The position numbers were made by a program, and so were the translations under genes. From Fistulifera solaris (taxonomy: Eukaryota > Bacillariophyta > Bacillariophyceae > Naviculales > Stauroneidaceae), in assembly GCA_030295235.1 (NCBI GenBank), contig AP026164.1, positions 2,418,001-2,482,000 of the forward strand: DNA of 64,000 nucleotides. Direction: 5' to 3'. How positions within the stretch are numbered: the first letter of the stretch is position 1; each line of letters begins with the position of its first letter. Positions 54,978-64,000 of the stretch are shown here, in pieces. The notes under the pieces are model-generated. The model did no database searches and was not told the DNA's origin. It was given only the letters and a program-made list of their open reading frames with translations.

Positions 54978-56878
54978 ATGTCTAATCAAAAGCAAGAAGA
55001 CGAGGCTCCGTATTTATCGTACTCGGAGAGCCATTTGTCGGATGAATATCACCAGAAATTGACGAAATGGCAACATGTTCGCCTCGCTTTCAAGGCATTC
55101 CGTCTCCTTTCGTCACCTTACTTTGCTCGATCGGACGCACGACGTCTGTTTCTGCTGTTGGTCACGCTCATGCTCATGAGTAGTGCCGTACGGGTCATTT
55201 TAGTTACATTTCTCGCGATTACTGGAGTGCCTTGTCGGGTCGTGACGAAGAACAATTTTATAACATTGTGCGCAACTTTTGCGTGGCCTTGGTCGTCCTG
55301 GCACCACTCAATGTCTTGTATCGATATCAACGAGAACGATTGGCACTGCAATGGCGCGAATGGATGACGGAACGAATGTTGAAACTGTATGCGACGAATC
55401 GAGTGTACTATACATTAGAAGCGGATCAAGTCGATCAATCAAAAGTGGATAATCCCGATCAACGTATCTGTGAAGATGTTCGAAGTTTCACACATTTCAG
55501 TTTGACATTCTTCTTGACCCTTGCGATATCGATTATTGATTTGGTGGCCTTTTCAGTCATTCTTTACACCATTCAGCCCATGTTGTTTGTGTCGATTATC
55601 TCCTTCGCGACACTGGGTTCGGTGGGCGTGGCCGTCATTGGACAGCAGTTGATGCGTCTTAATGTGGAACGGTTGCAAAAGAAGCCGATTTGCGTTTCTC
55701 GCTCGTACGAGTGCGCGAAAACGCTGAATCGATTGCGTTCTATTCGGGTGAACCGATGGAACAACAACAAATACTGAATCGATTGGATCAAGTGGTGGAC
55801 AATAAGAACGATATCATCGTGACGAAACGGAATTTGGACTTTCTTACCACACTTTACAACTACGTGACGTGGACGTTGCCGCTCTTACTGCTGGCGCCAG
55901 CCTACTTTGGGGGCGTCATCGAGTTGGGTGTGATGCAACAAGCTGCTGTGGCATTCGGTCATGTGCTCGAAGACTTGTCCTTTATTGTCTGGGAATTCGA
56001 TAGTCTGGCGGAATTTTCTGCTTCCATTCGTCGTCTTTACCAGTTTTTGCAAGCGATACAGAAAGCAGATCCGGATCGTGATGAACACTCGCCGTTGCTG
56101 GGTGGTGATTTGTACGATGTCGATCAAAAGATGGACTTATTTTGCCAACGGTTGCTACACGCGGCCCATCGGTGCTAAGTACAATTCAATTGACTCCCAG
56201 TCTACATGCCGCCACGCCGCTAACCGTTCGAAATCTCAGCGTGTCTACTCCCGACTATACTCGGACGCTAGTCAAGAATCTTTCACTGTCTGTCAATGAT
56301 GGAGACCATGTTTTAATTTGTGGGCCTTCAGGAGCAGGAAAGAGCAGTTTAGTTCGCAGCATTGCTGGTTTATGGACTGCAGGTTCCGGTTCGATTGAAC
56401 GAACTTCAGATGTCTGCTTTTACCGCAAAAGCCGTATTGTCCAGTGGCATCGTTACGCAATCAACTTTTGTACCCTCACAATAGTGAGAATCAAAGCGAT
56501 AAAGCCTTTGTTCAGTCCGATGAACAGCTTATCGCTATCATGAAACAAGTCAACTTAATGGCAATAGCCGAACAGGCCGGAAATGGGAACGTGGAAGCTG
56601 GATTAGATGCAGTTTTGGATTGGTCGAATCGGTTGTCGTTGGGGGAACAACAGCGGTTAGCATTCGGTCGAGTTTTGCTCCACCGACCCAGGCTTCTTAT
56701 CTTGGATGAATCTACTTCCGCTATGGACGTTCAATCCGAACGACAGATGTACGACCTTTTGAGGGAATGGAAGGTCTCGTATATTAGCGTTGGTCACCGT
56801 CCGACTCTGGTTGAGTTCCATGATAGTCGACTGGAAATACGGGGGATGGGAGAGTTCTCGATTGGTAGAATAGAATAG
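54978..56878 (+). CDS. ABC half transporter, SbmA/BacA-ABCD type
   Basis: The membrane domain of ABC_membrane_2 type carries the family's marks: WREWMTERMLKLY, VDNPDQRICEDVRSFT, then ENAESIAFYSGEPMEQQ. The nucleotide-binding domain has Walker A (ICGPSGAGKSSLVRSIAGLW), Q-loop FLPQKPYCP, signature LSLGEQQRLAFGR, Walker B LLILDESTSAMD and the H-loop in SVGHRPTLVEFHD. Members move fatty acyl compounds, peptides or cofactors across peroxisomal, plastid or bacterial membranes; the substrate here is unknown. ATG at 54978. Four single missing bases are inferred, all in four-base runs: T 55198-55201, A 55677-55680, T 56140-56143, T 56418-56421. Adding one base to each gives one uninterrupted protein of about 633 residues with every motif in place, so sequencing error is far likelier than pseudogenisation. 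Confidence 0.85.
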
Positions 56879-57021
56879 TTTATCATGCACTCTAAAAAAT
56901 TGAGAGCGGAAGGTAGTATCTAGAGAGTGATCGTAGATACAACAGATGTTGTTTCATTTCTAACATGGTTCCATAGAGTTAAATTATTGTTCTGTGCCGT
57001 GTTCCAACTTCACCCAACTGC

Positions 57022-58851
57022 TTATTCTTCATCGAGAATATTCAAATGGTGTTTTGGAATAAACCCACTTCTATCCATAGCGAAACGAAGAGGAGCCAGC
57101 ATCGCGATGATAATAGGAAAGAAGACACCTGCCGGACTTTCTTTCACCCAAATCATGGCAGCCAAACACGCCAACTGCACCACAGTTAACTTACGAACAG
57201 AGGATTGGGGAACCACGCCCGTCCACCGCTCTTTGACTGCTGTCGCCTTTTCCTTGAATAAACCCTTAAAACGTTCCCAGAACTCGTTTCCCGGAAGCGA
57301 GGAAGCACCCAAGTATAGAAAAAGACCCATCAAAGCCGGTTTGGGAATCAGCGACAGCCATTGACGAGGTTGCTTCAAAAGTACACAACATCCAATACCA
57401 GCATGCATCAATGCCCCGGTCAAACGTTGCTCGATGGTCCCCACCACCTTTCCATCATCATCGTACTTAGCACACGCTTTAACGTGCGACACGGAACGAA
57501 CAGTAGCTGCGACAAGCCACGGTAAACCGAAAAGAGATTGCAACGCCGTCAACAAGCTAATTACTAGCATGTCGGCATGCATGCCATCTAAAACATTACC
57601 GGGACGCCTTCCTTTTGTCATGTTGTATTTGCTGTTATTCACCAAGCGAACTGTATGCGATTGTGTGAGCAAAAGAGAAATCGAGCTTCAAAATTCTTTT
57701 GCCGTTCCTCGACACTTACCTGTAATATTCTGATCTAAAAATAATAACACTGTCGCCATAAGAGCCGGTAAAAACGACGCCCAACGAGCCCACACGGGCA
57801 AATCCAACAAGGGGAATCAACCAGGGTCGCCCTGTGGTTGTCCCAAATTGCGACGGAATGGCCAACGCCGGCAATGTGACTCCGTGGGAGAGACGGGCTG
57901 CACGTGCCAGCCACGCTGCTACTACCACTCCAATGGTCGGTGCGAAATTGGAAATAGTATTGCGGACTGGCTTGTTAAAATAAGCGGTACGACGCAAACC
58001 TTGCAAGCGTGTTGAAATCGTATATGTGGTTGAAGCACACACCAGAGTCAAAAGGGCTTGCACCAAAGGAGCCGACGAAAAGGTTCCCGCAATATTGGAA
58101 CACGCTTCGAATAAGAAAATGACACTGATTAAAACAGAAAAGATCTCATCCGTGAAGCGCGTCAAATACTATTTTGAAAGTGAGACTTGTACTCAAAAAA
58201 TCACTTGAGTAAACAGTTTCCAAAGGGTACACATACCTTGACCAAATTTGATGCTGAAGTCATAGCCGAAACAAAGAGAATAGCCGAAGTCCACAATCCT
58301 GTCCATGCATAGAGTGGCAAGAAAGGCAACTTGTACATGTCAGCCATTTGCGCTAGACACGCCACAAAAGCCAAGACGGGCCCAGTTCCTCCGATAATTG
58401 TCATAGGCTGTGCCGCTGTGAGAGCGAAAAGAACTCCAGACACAGCAGTACTCGTAATCATTTCGACCGTTCCTATGGCACTATTGGAGGCAACGGCATA
58501 AAGCCCTCCGAAACCCACGGCAGGTGCCAAGCAAGCAAAGAACATGAAGAATGTTGCAGCCAGGCATGGCAGTTGGAAACCATCCGTAAAGTCCGACTTC
58601 CAGTACGGTAAACGAGCCGCAAAATCACGTCGAACCCCGTGGCCCAAGTCTTCTAAAAGAGGTTCTCTGGCAGGTGTAGAAGAATCTGGTAGAGCAATTG
58701 CATCAACAGGTATTTGTGCCTTCTCCGCTGTCGAACACAAGCGTGACTGATAGGGAGTTCGGTGCAGTCGAACTGACAGACGAGATGCTGATTGAAATGC
58801 CTCGCAATATTCCACAAAAAGTATCAGTCCTGCCAAAGTTAACAATTTCAT
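57022..58851 (-). CDS. SLC4-family bicarbonate transporter with plastid-type presequence
   Basis: Three exons: 58851-58237, 58168-57720 and 57650-57022, joined by 68- and 69-nt GT-AG introns. The N-terminus is a signal peptide followed by EAFQSASRLS, a diatom plastid cleavage type. The transporter domain shows TDGFQLPCLAATFFMFFACL, PMTIIGGTGPVLAF, LTRFTDEIFSVLISVIFLFE, LLFLDQNIT, then MHADMLVISLLTALQSLFGL and PWLVAATVRSVSHVKAC, all counterparts of Band 3/NBC signature regions. One frame change at the A5 run 57770-57774. It likely moves HCO3- (perhaps with Na+ or Cl-) across a plastid envelope or thylakoid-associated membrane as part of carbon concentration. Length about 570 residues, typical of algal SLC4 without the long cytoplasmic domain. 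Convergent with the ABC gene. Confidence 0.85.
57651..57719 (-). other. SLC4 intron 2 (69 nt)
   Basis: Donor ATTACAG|GTAAGTG, acceptor GCATACAG|TTCGC. The spliced frame reads DQNIT-VRLVNNSKYNMT. Confidence 0.85.
58169..58236 (-). other. SLC4 intron 1 (68 nt)
   Basis: Donor GTCAAG|GTATGT, acceptor TCAAAATAG|TATTTG. Phase 0. The junction reads ASNLVK-YLTRFTDEI. Confidence 0.85.
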
Positions 58852-59865
58852 GTTGGCGATGCTCTTCGTTAATTACTGTTTAATAGTGCGTCCGCCTCTT
58901 CTTTTCGAAAAGAGGGCGTTGTTTTTTTTTTTTTTTTTTTGAAAGGAAAGGCGAAGAAGAAAAGAAAAACGAAAATCGAGTGCATTTGCGAAAACGAGAG
59001 ACGTTTCGACGTACGCAATCCGAATTCTTCTTTCTTTGGGCCCGTAGTTCAAGATGACGCCAATTCAGATGGCAAAACTACGAAAGAAGAAATTTGATGC
59101 AGTGACAGCGGTGACCACATCAGAAGCTGCAAATATCTTTCTTTTTACACGTCACGAAAAGTACAAACGACTGTCGATGCCATCATCTGATGATTCAGAT
59201 TTCCACGTATCATTTTTTGGTATGAACTTTACTATCGGATAAAGTGAGGGCTGAACAGAACTCCAACTTGACTCGATTTCTTGGTTTCATCGAAATAACC
59301 GTCCATATCGCTATTTTAATGAATGGACGCTTACGAAACACGCAACCAGTAAAGTGATTTATCGTTGTGGTTCATGAGAATGAGGTTGTAGCAGTGAACC
59401 AATGCTATGGTCGCGTCGGTGAATCGCATCGGTCGCTACCAGGGTAGTATTGCGTGTAAAAAGAAGGCGTGCTAAAATTTCGACTCAACTTGACTAATAC
59501 ATTTCCTTCAGGGTTGGGAGCTGTACCAGTTAGTAATGCTGGCTGGTCTAGAATATATTTTTGAAAAGGAATTTGCAATTTGACTGCGCGGGAAGATCAG
59601 ATTCAATGGTAGACAATCGTTATACATTCCATGATAAGGCGTAGTGCTCCACTTGCCACTACCTACGACGGGGTTCGTTACCAAGGAAAAGCAGACAAGA
59701 TGTATTCGACAAACATTAATTGATTTTTTTAATTGCGTATGCTGTATAAATGGTAATAGTATGAGAGGGAAAACACATCTCTCTTCCTTCCAATGATGTA
59801 ATTTAAAAACTTTCACATGGTACGCGTGTATTCTATTTCTTTGCTTCTAAAAGGTCGTGTACCTG
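58852..59865. other. Intergenic region with a long T tract
   Basis: A T run of about 19 at 58922-58940. A 62-codon frame (59054-59242) has no family resemblance and is not called. Otherwise nothing recognised. Confidence 0.5.
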
Positions 59866-61475
59866 TCAGGGCAGTGAACTTGATTGTTCGGCAAACTCAG
59901 GAGCAATTATAGGTGTGCCGTAATCCGGAGACATATTCAAGCTATCTGGCGAAGTAACAACTTGAGTCGTGGCCTTGTCGAGCTGCTGCATCCAAATTCG
60001 TGTCTTGTACATGGAAAACAAATCACGAACGAGATCTCGAAAGTCCACTCGTCCTTCGGCCTCAAAGAAAAAGGTGAGCTTGTGCCGATCGAATTGGTAC
60101 TCAGCGTCGACCACATGCATGGGTAGTCCGCGTTGAATCACCTTCGTACGACATATTTGAAGTAACTCTTCTTCTTCGTCGCGTTTCATTGCCAACAAGC
60201 TAACTTCGTCGTGAGTGGCTAAACGAATGATGCGTTTCAGGTCCGCTGCATGGACCCCGGATGTCACTTTGCCATAAACAATTCCCAAATCTTCTCCGCG
60301 ATCAGCTTCTACTTTCACGTAGGTGCCTATCTTCAAGTCACGCTGACCCAACCGCGGCCCCAAACAAAAATTGCGCTGTGTTCGCTTGAATTTGACACAG
60401 TAAACCGACTTGGGGACAGCCGCCGTCTTTCCGCCCAAAATATAATGCTCTTCCGGGACTTCGATATGTTCTCCCATGAGAGTGTGCCCATATTCATCAT
60501 CATGCACACGAAGGACCACTCCAGAGTCACTGGATTGGCGAGTGTGTCCAGCTGGATAAAATGGCTGAACGGGGGAGAGTCCACCGCTTCCTCCGTTGTA
60601 CTCGGACGCCGGGTAAGGGTACCTCACACGACTGTCATACGACGAAGATAGCATAGTACTTGTCAAACTGCTACTTCTCGGCAAAAAGAAGATGTCTCCT
60701 TCAATGACCCTCCGACGGAATACGAATGCCTAGGCGCACTACTGCTGCCACCAAAATTAACCATTTGCTGCTGCTGCTGCTGCGTCTGAAAGCCAGGCTG
60801 CGAAAGAGAACGCGAGTGTCGAGGCTTCGGAAGAGCGTCGGGAACACGTTGCTGTTGCAGATGCGCACCAAGGGTGGGCAAACTACCAAACTTCTGCGAC
60901 ACAGCGTCGTAGCCTTGAAAGCCCGATTGACCTGACCAGCTCTCCACTTCCGTATACAAGGGAGGTCGAGACCCTCGATCATACATGCGAGGAGAACTTG
61001 AATAAGCGCGCTCACGGATTCCTAAACCCAACAAGCCATCATTGTCGGTTCCCAGCTCGCCTAATCTGTAATCCTCGCTGGCTCGTCTCTGTTGTTGTTG
61101 GTGGTGTTGCTGCAAAAACGGAAGAGCCGGTGGTTCCATATATACACCCTGTCGTGTGCTCCAATCTCCATCCGAGGATGAGTTGGGTGTCATGGTGAGT
61201 GATGGCGAGCTTGCCGAGTTGCTCTTTGAACTTATGGGTTTTCCAATGGGTGACGGAATATTCGGACGCTGTGTAAAGGAATGGTGCGAATGAATACTCT
61301 CTTGACCGCTCCTTACGGAACTTTCTGAATAATATTGATGCATGTCCTCGGGTGGAGATGATGACACAGTGCTCGAAGTGGGTTTGCGAACGTGGCTTTG
61401 ATTTCTGTCGAGTAATGACATTCCCGACATACCATATTCGATCGACTGCGTATTGCTACTCAATTGTATAATCAT
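59866..61475 (-). CDS. PSP1-domain protein
   Basis: The C-terminal part carries the PSP1 C-terminal domain: YCVKFKRTQRNFCLGPRLG, YVKVEADRGEDLGIVYGKV, HDEVSLLAMKRDEEEELLQI, LPMHVVDAEYQFDRHKLTFF and FFEAEGRVDFRDLVRDLFSM. PSP1 in yeast is a cytoplasmic RNA-associated protein; bacterial members (RicT) help control RNA maturation. The N-terminal half is disordered, with Ser, Gln and His runs. The frame shifts once in the A5 run 60683-60687, between the disordered part and the PSP1 part. I propose the ATG at 61475; ATGs at 61505 or further downstream are equally possible. About 535 residues. Confidence 0.8.
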
Positions 61476-61505
61476 GACGGTTGGAATAAAGAGAAAATAG
61501 AACAA

Positions 61506-62755
61506 GATCGTTAGAAGAATTGTGTTGCAGAAAATGTTACGACTGAAAGTGACATCAAAGAGAAGGTTCGAAAACTTTCAAGAACTTAGTTTGGAGAACG
61601 ACCGAGTGTTCGCTGCGACACTGGATTTCCAAACAAGAAACACCAGTATCAGTTAATGAGTAAGCCCCGAACTTCCACAAGAACGGCAGCGGAGCGATGA
61701 AACCAGGATAGCAGGATGCTGAAATGTGATAAACAAAGCCATGGAAAGCCTTTTTTCTCCTTTTCAATGTCGACGGAAGAAGGTATCGCAACGATTTGCG
61801 TGGCGAAAACGATAGTTGCAGCCCCATTGCACTGTTTACCTCCAAAAGAAAAAAGACACGTGCAACACTACGAAAGCTCTACGTGTGATGTTTGTTGGCT
61901 TGTTCGTACCTATCCGTCGACCAACTATGTACATCAGGCCCACTGGCCGCCATTATCATGAGTGCTGTAGAGGAATGATCTATCTATGAATTTTTATTGA
62001 GAAAAGGAAGGAGTGAAAGTCAAAACGAAAGCAATTCGAACTTATCACATACACTTGAGATGTCTTCGTTCTGCTGCCTGCGGACAGCGGATGCGGAGCG
62101 GGGACCGTGTGCCGTGTCCCGTAGAGGGACACGCCGATGCAGATTTTGCATTCTCGAGCAAGAAAGAGACTGCGCTTAAGAGTAGTTGGGACGGAAAATT
62201 TGCGAAGACGATCTCTATTAGCGATGCCGGCGTGAATGGAAACAATGACAGTACACTTGATAGTCCGATAGACAAAGTTATTTAGCAGCGCCATTCTCCT
62301 AAATATTTCACGGTATTCGGACTTCAACGGCAATCGCAAGCAGGGCACATTGAAAATTCAAAGATACAAAAGCTTATCGAGCATTTACTCTTCTACGAAC
62401 TGTAGTATCCGAGTGGAAACTTGAAAAGATAGACTTCTTTTGCATTCGATAACCAGATGCCGATCCGTAGAAAGTATCACTAACACAGAAGCTTTTCTTC
62501 CGTAAACAATCTAGCTATTAGCTATTCGCTTTGTTGAAAACCATTGCTGACAAGCTATGATCACGTCACCCCACAATTCTCCTCTTTTCGCAAAATCTGG
62601 ATTCATCTTAAAATCAACTTGACGCAATAGAAACGACTCTACATCCTGGTTTGTTCTAGTTAACAATAGGTCAGGTATCAGGAACTAAAGGTAAAGGATA
62701 GCAGAGCTTCTATACAGTTAAGATGTCTTGTCAGCTAATCCAAGATGTCGTTTAA
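61506..62755. other. Intergenic region
   Basis: Only short frames without family resemblance are seen (for example 62013-62285). Nothing else recognised. Confidence 0.5.
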
Positions 62756-63880
62756 CTACCTGCCATCGGTCTCTCGAAAGCGATTCGGTACGAAGCCAGT
62801 TGGCTTGTATTCAAATTCTATTCCAACGCATTCTAATCTTTGGAAAGTGGCCAAGTTTTCGGGTGAGACTGCACAGTAATTGATGTTGACGTAGGACGGG
62901 AGAAAGATCAGATCTAGCTCTGATTCGGGAAACTTGGCCGCGGGGCATTGATTCGGCTCTGTCGTGGAATTGCTCTGCGTTGGCACAAACGTGGATGACT
63001 GCGTTGTTGTGGGTGCCGATGTCAAGAACAAAAATTTAGACGGTGCGGGTGTCGGTTCTTCGATCCAGGATGGTGATGGTGATGGCGGTGCCGTTGTAGG
63101 TTGTATGGATGAATCCTCCACTAGTTCAGCTGAACTTTCTTCTTTCCTGCTGTCTGTGACCAATGGAGTCACAAAGACAAAGCCGATCATAACAAGTAGA
63201 CATGGAAGAAAATATATCGATTTTTGCCAATTGATCTTCTTTGATGGGTCGATAGGGCCGACAAGCTTTTGGTAAACTGTTGGGTCATAGGGAGGCTGTT
63301 TTTCCAAGTCAATCACCGAATCTACCGAATCATCGGTAACCATCGTCATCTTCAAGTCCAGTCCTGCCATATCCTTCTCAAATTGACGGAGAGGATCGTT
63401 GCTACTATCTTCATCTCCGTCAATACGTTTCTCATATAACTTTGAACGTCGTCCACCAAGTTGTTCTTTGTATTGCTGTATCGCTTTACCCTCTGTTGAG
63501 AGTGTGTCGTGTGTTGAATGACTCGAAAAAGTAAGTTCTTCATAGCAATTCTTGTCGACTGTCACTTCTCCGCAACTTTGACTGATTTCTCTGGCGTTGT
63601 GTAACAGAATGTGATCGGGATTCTCATAGCTTTGACTGCCAGATGCGATGTTTTGAGAGTGCAATTCTTTCGTAAATCTCGTGAGAGAACCTTTACGTTC
63701 TATGTTAGGATAAACGGCGGAGCTCCTTATCTCTTTTCTTGCGTTTTGTGCCTCGTTTTCCTTGGAAGAAATTGTTCCCCGGTTCTGGTTGTCGGGGTCG
63801 TCAAGAAGGGCTGTTAGCCGTGCGATTCCTGTTCGACTGGATTGCGACGGGGAAGGCGGTGGATCTATTCTTTGACGCAT
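62756..63880 (-). CDS. Type II membrane protein with T/P-rich ectodomain, hypothetical
   Basis: A 374-residue uninterrupted frame. A long polar cytoplasmic N-terminus (about 230 residues) is followed by one membrane helix (YFLPCLLVMIGFVFVTPLV), a Ser/Thr/Pro-rich stalk (PTTAPPSPSPSWIEEPTPAP) and a small cysteine-containing C-terminal segment (CPAAKFPESELDLIFLPSYV). This is a common layout for diatom membrane proteins of unknown role, often with leucine-rich repeats further on; here the frame stops at 62756. A missing 3' exon cannot be excluded. Confidence 0.6.
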   Translation of the reverse strand: MRQRIDPPPSPSQSSRTGIARLTALLDDPDNQNRGTISSKENEAQNARKEIRSSAVYPNIERKGSLTRFTKELHSQNIASGSQSYENPDHILLHNAREISQSCGEVTVDKNCYEELTFSSHSTHDTLSTEGKAIQQYKEQLGGRRSKLYEKRIDGDEDSSNDPLRQFEKDMAGLDLKMTMVTDDSVDSVIDLEKQPPYDPTVYQKLVGPIDPSKKINWQKSIYFLPCLLVMIGFVFVTPLVTDSRKEESSAELVEDSSIQPTTAPPSPSPSWIEEPTPAPSKFLFLTSAPTTTQSSTFVPTQSNSTTEPNQCPAAKFPESELDLIFLPSYVNINYCAVSPENLATFQRLECVGIEFEYKPTGFVPNRFRETDGR

Positions 63881-64000
63881 AGAAATCTGCAGTTATGGAC
63901 AATTCTTGAGCTTGTTTGATGGATCGAATGAAACGTGTTTGGTCATCCTTGATAGAAGGCGGTTTTGTTATGATTGTTGGCCTCCCCGACAAAAAAAAAA

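Noticed and set aside
54978-56878. ABC transporter as a pseudogene
   Set aside because: All four frame changes fall in four-base runs and every catalytic motif is intact; sequence error explains the pattern better.
59054-59242. 62-codon frame (+) as a gene
   Set aside because: No conserved motif and no supporting context apart from an ATG; could be an exon but nothing joins to it.
62013-62285. 90-codon frame (+)
   Set aside because: Overlaps other chance frames on both strands and has no recognisable domain.
63991-64000. Poly(A) at the window end as a retroposon tail
   Set aside because: Cut by the window edge; no target duplication or element body can be seen, so nothing can be inferred.
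1-64000. CRISPR arrays, rRNA or organelle genes
   Set aside because: None seen; gene content, introns and codon use are those of a eukaryotic nuclear genome.

Overview
The window looks like nuclear DNA of a diatom, probably a pennate one. The evidence is short GT-AG introns (68-161 nt), several bipartite plastid presequences (signal peptide followed by an A-F or S-F-A-P type cleavage motif), a class C GPCR with a sugar-binding-protein ectodomain, a plastid-type SLC4 bicarbonate transporter, and a Ty1/copia retroelement of the kind common in diatoms. Genes are packed on both strands with gaps of about 0.2-1 kb. The largest gene-poor stretch is 34.4-37.2 kb.

Layout. 0-8.2 kb: the end of an ARMC6-like armadillo gene (+) interrupted by a young copia element (1070-8181, minus, 456-bp LTRs, 5-bp target duplication). 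8.4-11.7 kb: terminal uridylyl/poly(A) transferase (-). 12.1-16.5 kb: a 98-nt hairpin, a plastid DUF1823 protein, an ER/secretory thioredoxin-fold protein and a LOV-like PAS protein (+). 17.5-21.3 kb: a Tim8/13-like small Tim (-), a class C GPCR (+), proteasome chaperone PAC3/PSMG3 (-). 21.8-24.5 kb: two tandem armadillo-repeat genes (+). 24.6-27.7 kb: STAND-type ATPase (-). 28.5-30.2 kb: unrecognised genes (+). 30.8-34.4 kb: plastid VTT/DedA protein and a mucin-like membrane protein (-). 37.2-41.7 kb: palmitoyl-protein thioesterase flanked by two related tiny proteins, then an Ariadne RBR ubiquitin ligase. 42.8-48.6 kb: TMEM128-like, LYR protein, SAP-PPR protein, plastid membrane protein, coiled-coil protein. 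49.5-53.9 kb: tandem GT32 glycosyltransferases (+). 55-58.9 kb: an ABC half transporter (+) convergent with the SLC4 transporter (-). 59.9-63.9 kb: PSP1 protein and a mucin-like type II membrane protein (-).

Two cross-cutting observations matter most. (1) At least thirteen single-base reading-frame shifts lie inside otherwise well-conserved host genes, and nearly all fall in short homopolymer runs (for example four T4/A4 runs in the ABC gene). They are best read as consensus errors, so I annotate those genes as whole loci rather than as pseudogenes. (2) The 9-bp palindrome TACCWGGTA occurs eleven times, always outside coding sequence and usually 50-400 bp from a gene start, about twenty times more often than chance. 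It is a strong candidate for an undescribed cis element.

Functionally the window is mixed housekeeping. It covers organelle biogenesis (small Tim, LYR, SAP-PPR, plastid proteins), protein quality control (RBR ligase, PAC3, PPT), RNA tailing, inorganic carbon transport and cell-surface or Golgi functions (GPCR, GT32 pair, mucin-like proteins). There is no operon-like pathway cluster.
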